A stretch of DNA of 21,830 nt. It comes from an uncultured Parabacteroides sp. (GTDB taxonomy: Bacteria > Bacteroidota > Bacteroidia > Bacteroidales > Tannerellaceae). The stretch lies in the NCBI GenBank assembly GCA_934725305.1, contig CAKVBA010000047.1, positions 1-21,830 on the forward strand, read 5' to 3'. Shown piece after piece: positions 7,518 through 14,611 of the stretch (the first letter of the stretch is position 1; each line of letters opens with the position of its first letter). The position numbers were made by a program, and so were the translations under genes. Below the pieces are notes generated by a model, which saw nothing but the letters and a program-made list of their open reading frames with translations, did not search any database and had not been told where the DNA came from.

Positions 7518-9014
7518 TTAATACACAAAATTCTCTTTACGGATAAAAGCAACCGTACGCTGGATCTCGGGATACATAATAATATCTTCTTCCACCGACG
7601 GAACTTCCTTGCGATATCTGCTCAAGAACTCTTCCAAAATAGGAGAAGTCTTCAACGGACGTCTGAAATCAATACCCTGAGCAGCATTCATCAACTCGAT
7701 AGCGTGGATATAATCCAAGTTGTCCAAGATCTTGCCCAACTTAGTAGCGGCATTCGCGCCCATACTTACGTGGTCTTCCTGACCGTTACTTGACACAATG
7801 GAATCGCTACTTGCGGCAAAGCAATACATCTTGTTCTGGCTAACCATGCTGGCTGCTGCATATTGAGGAATCATAAATCCGGAGTTCAAGCCCGGATTAG
7901 CTACCAGGAATTCCGGCAATTCACGGAGTCCCAAAATCAGCTGAGCCACACGACGCTCTGAGATATTACCCAGTTCGGCCAAGGCAATAGCCATGAAGTC
8001 GTAGGTAATAGCCAATGGCTGACCGTGGAAATTACCACCAGAGATAACCATATCTTCATCAGGGAAAACGGTTGGATTATCAGTTACAGAATTGATTTCG
8101 GTCAACAACACGCTGGCCACATAACGGATGGCATCTTTTGAAGCTCCATGTACCTGAGGCACACAACGGAATGAGTAGGGATCTTGTACATGTTTCTTCT
8201 TGCGGGCAATCAACTCGCTACCTTCCAACAAACGACGGAAAGCAGCCGCGGTCTCAATCTGTCCTTTGTGTGGACGCATCTGCTGGATACAATCCATAAA
8301 CGGATCGATACGGCCATCGAATGCTTCCAACGACAAGGCGGCGATAAAATCGGCACGGCGAAGCACCTTGAATGCACGCAACAAAGCTGCCACACCATTT
8401 GCACTCATAAACTGAGTTCCATTCAACAAGGCCAAACCTTCTTTGCTCTTCAGCTTAACGGGCGACCATCCAAACTCGTTCAATACCTGAGCAGCTTCGC
8501 GCTTCTGCCCTTTATAATTAACATGACCCAAACCGATCAACGGGAGGAACAGGTTGGCCAACGGTGCCAAGTCACCGGACGCACCCAACGATCCTCTATC
8601 GTAAACGATAGGCAATATGTCATTGTTCAAGAAATCAAGAATACGCTCTACGGTTACTAACTGAACACCACTATGACCCATTGAAAGGGCATGAGCCTTC
8701 AGCAATAACATCAAACGTACAACAATCGGGCTAACCTCTTCACCAACACTACAAGCATGGCTCTTCACCAAGTTTTCTTGCAATGTACTCAATTCATCTA
8801 AGGAGATAGTCTTGTTACACAACGAACCGAATCCGGTGGTCACACCATAGATAGGTTCTTTCTGTGTTTCCATCTTGTTGTCAAGATAATCACGACAACG
8901 CTGGATACGCTGCTTAGCTTCATCCGAAAGCTCAAGTTTCACATTCTGAGTCAAGAGCTCTCCGATCTGCTCAAATGTTAAAGACTCGGCACCGATATAA
9001 AAGACTTTATCCAT
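7518..9014 (-). CDS. hutH: Histidine ammonia-lyase
   Basis: It converts L-histidine to trans-urocanate and ammonia, the first step of histidine breakdown. The 498-residue product has the MIO-forming triad Ala145-Ser146-Gly147 inside GSLGASGDLAPLA, the active-site loop YGVTTGFG (56-63), and SSNGQEDHVSMGANAA near the C terminus, all typical of the class I aromatic ammonia-lyase family. It is the last gene of the hut operon, 4 bp after the cyclodeaminase gene, and is followed by a terminator. HutH rather than phenylalanine or tyrosine lyase is chosen because the other four histidine-pathway genes are adjacent. Confidence 0.97.
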   Translation of the reverse strand: MDKVFYIGAESLTFEQIGELLTQNVKLELSDEAKQRIQRCRDYLDNKMETQKEPIYGVTTGFGSLCNKTISLDELSTLQENLVKSHACSVGEEVSPIVVRLMLLLKAHALSMGHSGVQLVTVERILDFLNNDILPIVYDRGSLGASGDLAPLANLFLPLIGLGHVNYKGQKREAAQVLNEFGWSPVKLKSKEGLALLNGTQFMSANGVAALLRAFKVLRRADFIAALSLEAFDGRIDPFMDCIQQMRPHKGQIETAAAFRRLLEGSELIARKKKHVQDPYSFRCVPQVHGASKDAIRYVASVLLTEINSVTDNPTVFPDEDMVISGGNFHGQPLAITYDFMAIALAELGNISERRVAQLILGLRELPEFLVANPGLNSGFMIPQYAAASMVSQNKMYCFAASSDSIVSSNGQEDHVSMGANAATKLGKILDNLDYIHAIELMNAAQGIDFRRPLKTSPILEEFLSRYRKEVPSVEEDIIMYPEIQRTVAFIRKENFVY

Positions 9015-9018
9015 ACGA

Positions 9019-9642
9019 TTACAGAACTGTTTTTACCCAATCTAACAACTCTTTTTCAATACGAATAGCCTCCGCCTCCAAGAAGTCTGCACGATCAGCC
9101 ATACGTTTAACAAACTCTTCGTCCTTGATAGATGACAAGTTGATACGTACATTAAGCAGAGCACCCAATACACATGTGCGAGCAGCCATCATAGCTACAC
9201 AACCGTCGGTAACAGCGTTCTGGTTACCATTGTGAGCCACATAGCTGATAGTTTCCATGATAGCATATGCCTCTTCGGCAACATGCATCGGAACCTCAGC
9301 AGCATATTTGGTAGCCTCCTGAATCACGCGGCTACGTTCAGCCTTCTGCTCGTCAGTTTCTTTCGGCAATTTGAAAGCAGCAAACACTTTATCATAAGCC
9401 TCGCTATCCTTGTCAATATAGTCAACCAGGCGTTCGCGAGCTTCAGAAGCCTTAGCAGCTACCTTCTGCATTTCACCTTCAACTTCGGCATATTTCTTCT
9501 TGCCAATAGTCAAATTAGCAACCATTTCGGCCAAAGCAGTTGCAACGGCACCATTCAAAGCAGAAATACTACCACCACCTGGAACAGGTGCACTACCGGC
9601 TGTCTCGGCCAAAAAACCTTTTACTGTCAAATCAACTAACAT
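9019..9642 (-). CDS. fchA: Formiminotetrahydrofolate cyclodeaminase
   Basis: It converts 5-formimino-tetrahydrofolate to 5,10-methenyl-tetrahydrofolate and ammonia. The 207-residue, mostly helical product carries the family signature SAPVPGGGSISALNGA (17-32) followed by MVANLTIGKKKY (40-51). It corresponds to the C-terminal domain of the bifunctional animal enzyme FTCD, here a free-standing protein. It takes the product of FtcD, whose gene lies two genes upstream with hutI between. Stand-alone members are often annotated as methenyl-THF cyclohydrolase; operon context favours cyclodeaminase. Confidence 0.92.
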   Translation of the reverse strand: MLVDLTVKGFLAETAGSAPVPGGGSISALNGAVATALAEMVANLTIGKKKYAEVEGEMQKVAAKASEARERLVDYIDKDSEAYDKVFAAFKLPKETDEQKAERSRVIQEATKYAAEVPMHVAEEAYAIMETISYVAHNGNQNAVTDGCVAMMAARTCVLGALLNVRINLSSIKDEEFVKRMADRADFLEAEAIRIEKELLDWVKTVL

Positions 9643-9661
9643 ATCTTATCTTGTTTTTTTA

Positions 9662-10918
9662 TTATTCTTTAAATGAGTTATATACGCCATTCTTAATAAC
9701 GGCTTCTACGATATTCATGCCAATATGGTATGGCAAGAACTTGTATGAAGGGAATTTAAGAAGCACCATATCGGCCTTCTTGCCTACGTCGATACTACCT
9801 ATCTGATCGGCACGACCTACGGCTGCCGCTCCATTGATAGTCAATGCCGTCACGGCCTCTTCGGGCGAGAACTTCATATAGATACATGCCAAAGCAAACA
9901 ACATGGGGATTGACGCAGAGAAACAACTTCCCGGATTCAGGTCTGATGCCAATGCAACGGCACAACCGGCATCTATCATCTTGCGACCAGGAGCATACGG
10001 CTCGTTCAATGAGAAAGCGGTCAACGGCAACAATGTAGCTACCACTCCGGCTTCTGCCATCTGACGGATACCTTCATCGGACACGTGCAACAGGTGATCG
10101 GCACTAACGGCTTTCAGACGTGAAGCCAACTCGGCACCGCCAAATTGTACGATCTCGTCGGCATGAAGCTTCAACTTGAAGCCCATCTTTTCGGCAGCAC
10201 GCAACAAACGATCGCTCTGCTCAATAGAGAATACGCCCTTTTCACAAAAGATGTCACAAAAGTCGGCCAATTGCTCACGTTTAACCTGAGGCAGACCATT
10301 TTCAATCAGATAATCTACATACTCATCGGTGCGGCCGGCAAACTCCGGTGGAACGGCATGTGCACCCAGATAAGTGGGAACTACATCCATCTGATGCTCG
10401 GCATTCAAAGCCTCCAACACCTTCAGTTGTGTATGTTCGGTTTCCAAATCAAGGCCATAACCGCTCTTTCCTTCAATCGTTGTCACACCCATGCGGAACA
10501 ACTCATCCAAACGCTCAACGCCATCTTTCTTCAACGACTCAAAACTGCTTTCACGAGTTGCCTTCATGGTGTTGACGATACCACCGCCACGCTCCATGAT
10601 AGACATATAGCTATCACCACGAAGACGCCAAGAGAATTCCTCTTCACGGTAACCGCCAAAAACGAAGTGCGTATGACTATCTACAAAGCCCGGCAACACG
10701 GCCTTGCCCGTAGCATCAATTTCGGTATATTCTTGTCGGTCGATCTGACGAAGCACCTCTTCTGTGGTTCCTACATGAGTAATCACACCATCAGACATGG
10801 CTACCGCTCCGTTTTCGATCAAACCCAGTTCCGACATCTGCTTGCCTTTCTTAGCCGCAAAGCCGGAACAGGTTACCAACTGGGCAATATTGCGAACTAC
10901 AATTTTACCTTCGCCCAT
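9662..10918 (-). CDS. hutI: Imidazolonepropionase
   Basis: It hydrolyses 4-imidazolone-5-propionate to N-formimino-L-glutamate, the third step of the pathway. The 418-residue amidohydrolase has the metal-binding GFVDSHTHFVFGG (His82 and His84), then YLGAHAVPPEF, KLHADEI, SADHLLHVSDEG and LASDLNPGS, the last carrying the metal-binding Asp. Length and motifs fit HutI. It lies 3 bp after ftcD and 19 bp before fchA, so it is in the same transcript. Confidence 0.97.
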   Translation of the reverse strand: MGEGKIVVRNIAQLVTCSGFAAKKGKQMSELGLIENGAVAMSDGVITHVGTTEEVLRQIDRQEYTEIDATGKAVLPGFVDSHTHFVFGGYREEEFSWRLRGDSYMSIMERGGGIVNTMKATRESSFESLKKDGVERLDELFRMGVTTIEGKSGYGLDLETEHTQLKVLEALNAEHQMDVVPTYLGAHAVPPEFAGRTDEYVDYLIENGLPQVKREQLADFCDIFCEKGVFSIEQSDRLLRAAEKMGFKLKLHADEIVQFGGAELASRLKAVSADHLLHVSDEGIRQMAEAGVVATLLPLTAFSLNEPYAPGRKMIDAGCAVALASDLNPGSCFSASIPMLFALACIYMKFSPEEAVTALTINGAAAVGRADQIGSIDVGKKADMVLLKFPSYKFLPYHIGMNIVEAVIKNGVYNSFKE

Positions 10919-10921
10919 GAC

Positions 10922-11827
10922 TTATTCCATTATACGTGCTTCGAGTACCTGATCCATTGAGAATCCTTCCAAACCCAAATAGTAAGAAGCGGTATCAATC
11001 AACGCTTCCATAGGTACCAAACCGATAATTTCACTACCAACAACAGGCACACCATAACGGCGAGCTTCGATACGCACCAATTCAAAAGCACGATACAAAG
11101 CCGTACGAGTATAGTCGGTCATATTGATTGAAACCTGAACGATACCACGCTCTTTCAATTCAACGCCCATAGCCTTGCAGAAGCGAAGACCACCACCGAT
11201 AAAACGAATCTTCTTAGCGATAGCTGATGCAATCTCCAGGTTGTTAGTGCCTAAGTTTACGTTATAAGCAACCAGCGGCATACGTGCACCAATCGCTACG
11301 GTACCAGCCGTTGCGTGTCTTTCTGCCGGACCAAAGTCGGGTTTCCATTCCGGCAATTTGATCTTTTCAGCCATACCTTCGAATTCACCCTTACGAATAG
11401 CGGCCAAGTTCTCACGATGAGGAGCTGATGCTGACTTTTCATACAAGAATACCGGCAGGTTATACAAAGAAGCAACCTGTTCGCCTACCTCTTTTGACAA
11501 AGCGATAGCGTCGTCCATTGAACAACCACGGATAGGAATGAACGGAACAACGTCAACAGCACCCATACGAGGATGTTGTCCTGAATGTTTGTTCAGGTCG
11601 ATCAGTTCAACTGCCTTACCAATAGCCTCCAATACGGCTGCTTTCAATGCTTCGGGTTCACCCACAACGGTAACCACCAATCTATTATGATCTTCGTCGT
11701 TGCTATAGTCAAGCAATTTCACGCTTGATTTACCACGAAACGACTCTACAATTTTTTCTATTTTCTCATGATCGCGTCCCTCGCTAAAGTTGGGAACGCA
11801 TTCCATTATTCTACTCCAACTGCTCAT
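10922..11827 (-). CDS. ftcD: Glutamate formimidoyltransferase
   Basis: It transfers the formimino group from formiminoglutamate to tetrahydrofolate, releasing glutamate. The 301-residue protein equals the transferase half of animal FTCD: MECVPNFSEGRD (8-19), HSGQHPRMGAVDVVPFIP (81-98) with His85 corresponding to the catalytic His82 of the mammalian enzyme, and NLGTNNLEIASAIAKKIR. The ATG overlaps the hutU stop by four bases (ATGA), indicating translational coupling. A second ATG at codon 8 is closer to the usual family start; the coupled ATG is preferred but either could be used. Confidence 0.96.
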   Translation of the reverse strand: MSSWSRIMECVPNFSEGRDHEKIEKIVESFRGKSSVKLLDYSNDEDHNRLVVTVVGEPEALKAAVLEAIGKAVELIDLNKHSGQHPRMGAVDVVPFIPIRGCSMDDAIALSKEVGEQVASLYNLPVFLYEKSASAPHRENLAAIRKGEFEGMAEKIKLPEWKPDFGPAERHATAGTVAIGARMPLVAYNVNLGTNNLEIASAIAKKIRFIGGGLRFCKAMGVELKERGIVQVSINMTDYTRTALYRAFELVRIEARRYGVPVVGSEIIGLVPMEALIDTASYYLGLEGFSMDQVLEARIME

Positions 11828-13827
11828 AGCTCTTTATTTAAAGATGTACATACTGTCTTATGGATTAACTCTTGATCGGGTATAAACGGCAACGTGATGT
11901 GATAGTCCGGCTCATTCACTTCGTTGAACAACTCACTGGTTGTGATGGCATTCTTATTGCGAGCCCAAGCACGACGGGCAACACCGCCCATAACGTCCCA
12001 AATCATCGCTGAACGCAAGATGGCATCCACACGTTCGCTACCATCCAGCACCATACCGAAACCACCGTTGATAGATTTACCGATACCAACACCTCCGCCA
12101 TTATGCAATGCTACCAAGCTCATACCACGAGCCGCATTTCCAGCAAAACACTGAACCGCCATATCGGCCATTACGTTACTTCCATCATAGATGTTTGAAG
12201 TTTCACGGAATGGAGAGTCTGTACCACTCACGTCATGATGGTCACGACCCAACATAATCGGGCCAACTTCGCCATCACGCACCATCTTGTTGAAGCGAAG
12301 AGCAATACTCAAACGACCTTCGGCATCTTGATAAAGAATACGAGCCTGAGTACCTACTACCAACTGATTCTTTTCGGCATCTCTGATCCAGTTGTAATTA
12401 TCACGGTCTTGTCCACGACGGTTCGGATCAATGCAATCCATAGCCGCATGGTCTGTCTTGATCAGGTCTTCCGGCTTGCCGCTCAAGCATACCCAGCGGA
12501 ACGGACCATAACCATAATCAAACAATTCCGGACCCATAATATCTTCTACATAAGAAGGCCAGATGAAACCATCTTTCTCATCAATACCGTTACGTGAGAT
12601 TTCCATCACGCCTGAGTCGTATATTGCCTTCATAAATGCGTTACCATAGTCAAAGAAGTATGTGCCCTGAGCAACCAACGACTTGATGACTTCAAAGTGA
12701 CGCTTCAATGATTGGTCAACCAAACGGCAGAACTGATCTCTATCATGAGCCAACAAGTTGGTTCGTTCTTCAAAAGACACACCAACCGGACAATAACCAC
12801 CGTCATAAACGGCATGACATGATGTCTGGTCGCTCAACAGATCGATCTTGTGAGTATGAGCTACCGCATATTCCAGCAGGTCCACAATATTACCCTGGTA
12901 AGCAATAGAGATAGGTTCATGAGCCGCAACCGCCTTATCGGCCAAAGCAAAAGCTTCGCCCATATCGGTTGTTACATGTTGCACCCAACCCTGAGTACGA
13001 CGAGTCTCGATACGAGAAGGATCCACTTCGGCAATGATACAAGCAGCACCCGCAATGACGGCAGCCTTAGGCTGAGCGCCACTCATACCACCCAAACCAG
13101 AAGAGACAAACAGATGACCACGCAAGTCTTTATCCTGAGGAATACCCAATTTCTTACGTCCGGCATTCAACAACGTGTTGAATGTGCCGTGCACAATACC
13201 CTGCGGACCAATGTACATCCAACCACCGGCGGTCATCTGACCATAGTTGGCTACACCCATCTGCATAGCTTCATGCCAGTCTTTCTGAGTATCAAACATA
13301 CCCACCATCATGGCATTTGTAATAATCACACGTGGAGCATCAGGTTTTGATTTGAACAATCCAAGCGGATGTCCTGATTCAATTACCAACGTCTGGTCTT
13401 CGGTCAGTATCTCCAAATATTGTTTAATTAATCGATATTGCATCCAGTTCTGACAAACCTGACCGGTTTCGCCATAAGTCACCAATTCATAAGGATACAA
13501 TGCAATATCGAAGCAGAGGTTGTTATCAATCATGACCTGGAAAGCTTTACCTTCCAGACATTTTCCTTTGTATTCTTCGATTGGCTTAGCCTTCAAATCT
13601 CCTTCCGGGCGGAAACGATATCCATAAATACGTCCACGAGTCAACAGCTCTTCCATAAATTCCGGCGCCAATTGTTCGTGTAACTCTTCAGGTATATAAC
13701 GCAATGCATTCTTTAATGCGGTTTCTGTTTGAGCCGGTGTCAACGTATAGCCACGGTCTGGAGCTCGACGGATTCCTGGCACAAAAGAAGGATAATCAGG
13801 TAACTGATTACTTAGTTTAATTTCCAT
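11824..13827 (-). CDS. hutU: Urocanate hydratase (long form)
   Basis: It adds water to urocanate to give 4-imidazolone-5-propionate, using tightly bound NAD+. The 667-residue product shows GQMTAGGWMYIGPQGIVHGT (196-215), the nucleotide-binding SSGLGGMSGAQPKA (242-255), DHHDVSGTDSPFRETSNI, and HNGGGVGIGKSINGGFGMV near the C terminus. Classical bacterial HutU is about 550 residues; this length is near that of the animal enzyme UROC1, and the extra residues are mainly an N-terminal region and an internal segment. It is the first gene of the hut operon, with a dyad-rich region upstream. Confidence 0.97.
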   Translation of the reverse strand: MEIKLSNQLPDYPSFVPGIRRAPDRGYTLTPAQTETALKNALRYIPEELHEQLAPEFMEELLTRGRIYGYRFRPEGDLKAKPIEEYKGKCLEGKAFQVMIDNNLCFDIALYPYELVTYGETGQVCQNWMQYRLIKQYLEILTEDQTLVIESGHPLGLFKSKPDAPRVIITNAMMVGMFDTQKDWHEAMQMGVANYGQMTAGGWMYIGPQGIVHGTFNTLLNAGRKKLGIPQDKDLRGHLFVSSGLGGMSGAQPKAAVIAGAACIIAEVDPSRIETRRTQGWVQHVTTDMGEAFALADKAVAAHEPISIAYQGNIVDLLEYAVAHTHKIDLLSDQTSCHAVYDGGYCPVGVSFEERTNLLAHDRDQFCRLVDQSLKRHFEVIKSLVAQGTYFFDYGNAFMKAIYDSGVMEISRNGIDEKDGFIWPSYVEDIMGPELFDYGYGPFRWVCLSGKPEDLIKTDHAAMDCIDPNRRGQDRDNYNWIRDAEKNQLVVGTQARILYQDAEGRLSIALRFNKMVRDGEVGPIMLGRDHHDVSGTDSPFRETSNIYDGSNVMADMAVQCFAGNAARGMSLVALHNGGGVGIGKSINGGFGMVLDGSERVDAILRSAMIWDVMGGVARRAWARNKNAITTSELFNEVNEPDYHITLPFIPDQELIHKTVCTSLNKEL

Positions 13828-13840
13828 GTTTCTATAGATT

Positions 13841-13866
13841 TAAGTGAACACTTACATTCTGTAAGC
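13841..13866 (-). promoter_or_regulatory. Two overlapping dyads just upstream of hutU
   Basis: TAAGTG-AA-CACTTA (13841-13854) is a perfect palindrome, and CTTAC-ATTCT-GTAAG (13851-13865) is a second inverted repeat sharing its right arm. They begin 14 bases before the hutU start, so they probably lie in the mRNA leader. An operator, a leader hairpin or alternative folding between the two are all possible. Confidence 0.4.
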
Positions 13867-13913
13867 CATTCTATGTCGAATCGGCTGCAATTTAGAGATT
13901 TTACGCCATTCTA
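13861..13913. repeat. Direct repeat GCCATTCTA spaced 40 bp
   Basis: GTAAGCCATTCTA at 13861-13873 and TTACGCCATTCTA at 13901-13913 share 11 of 13 bases and start exactly 40 bp apart, about four helical turns. Their place between hutU and its putative promoter fits paired sites for a regulator, but no regulator gene is in the window. Confidence 0.4.
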
Positions 13914-13922
13914 CAAATTGTA

Positions 13923-13971
13923 CAAATATGTTTATTAGCATATTGCTATTTAGAGTTCTATATTAACTCTA
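13923..13971 (-). promoter_or_regulatory. Putative hut promoter region with two operator-like inverted repeats
   Basis: On the minus strand CATATTTG (13930-13923) is one base off the TAnnTTTG -7 element. Just upstream lie TAGCA-TAT-TGCTA (13936-13948) and TAGAGTT-CTATATT-AACTCTA (13951-13971), both perfect inverted repeats, in AT-rich DNA. Dyads over and upstream of a promoter suggest binding by a dimeric regulator controlling the histidine operon; this is inference. Confidence 0.4.
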
Positions 13972-14188
13972 TTTCACATAATATACAATAATATTTGCCC
14001 CAACAAGGGAAAACAGGAAGGCTTCCCACAAAGTAAAAATCCGGAAAACTCAGACAAGAGTTGGAAAGAATAAAAACAGTCAATCGTTTTACTTTTTTCG
14101 TTCCAATGATCGATTTGGGTTAATAGGTTATTGTAATTTTAGCAGAGTCGGTATTCGCTAAAAGCGGATAACAAATCCATCTGAAGTG

Positions 14189-14403
14189 ATAGGTGAATCC
14201 GCCGAAATTGGCAGGTGAATCCGATCCGCATCAAGCCTGCTTTCAGAATGGCTATAACCTGTTTTTCAAGGGTCTATAGACTTTCGGGAATTAGTCTATA
14301 GACTATTCGGAAAAAGTCTAGGGACTTTTTTGAAAAAGGGTAGGCACTCCATCGGAAATGGATAGGCACTCCGTTGGAAAGGAATAGGCACCCAATTTCC
14401 GGA
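14189..14403. repeat. Phased 22-bp degenerate tandem repeat array with three first-half types
   Basis: Units start at 14189, 14211, (one unclear), 14250, 14272, 14294, 14316, 14340, 14362 and 14384; nearly all recognised steps are exactly 22 bp (one is 24). First halves fall into three groups: AGGTGAATCC (two copies), GTCTATAGACT or close variants (four), and TAGGCACTCC or close variants (three). Second halves recur as a TCGGAAA-like core (GCCGAAA, TTCGGGAA, ATTCGGAAA, ATCGGAAATGG, GTTGGAAAGG). The period is not a multiple of three and no frame stays open, so it is not protein repeats. No spacers separate units, so it is not CRISPR. Function unknown. Confidence 0.7.
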
Positions 14404-14409
14404 AATAGC

Positions 14410-14541
14410 CTACTCCGTTTTGACAAGGTTAATGGCTTCTCGGATACTCATGGTCTTATTGTGTTTTTTATAGTTGCTATCCGCGAGTTCCCAAAGCGGT
14501 TGCCATAGGATTGTTGTTACTTCAATTAAGTTAAACTCAAC
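14410..14541 (-). pseudogene. 43-codon remnant of an unidentified gene
   Basis: The minus frame is open from just after a TGA (14542-14544) to a TAG at 14410-14412. The translation has a protein-like composition, with PLWELADSNYKKHNKTM followed by SIREAINLVKTE at the end. No start codon lies near its beginning; the only Met is at residue 31. It therefore looks like the C-terminal scrap of a lost gene. I do not recognise the family. Its stop lies right at the edge of the 22-bp array, so both may have come in with the same lost element. Confidence 0.4.
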
Positions 14542-14550
14542 TCAAACAAC

Positions 14551-14585
14551 AAAAAAAGGGTCACTCCCATACCGGAAGCAACCCT
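14551..14585 (-). terminator. Rho-independent terminator of secDF (also usable on the plus strand)
   Basis: On the minus strand AGGGT pairs with ACCCT, and inside it GCTTCC pairs with GGGAGT (G-U allowed) around loop GGTAT; seven T's follow (14557-14551). The stem lies about 26 bases after the secDF stop. On the plus strand the same stem is followed by CTTTTTAT, so it may be bidirectional. Confidence 0.85.
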
Positions 14586-14611
14586 CTTTTTATCTTAGTC
14601 AAAACCGCTGA

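Noticed and set aside
10145..10960. 271-residue plus-strand frame
   Set aside because: Antisense shadow of hutI, which has all its metal-binding motifs in the other strand.
14189..14403. CRISPR array
   Set aside because: Units are contiguous 22-mers without unique spacers, repeats are degenerate and no cas gene is present.
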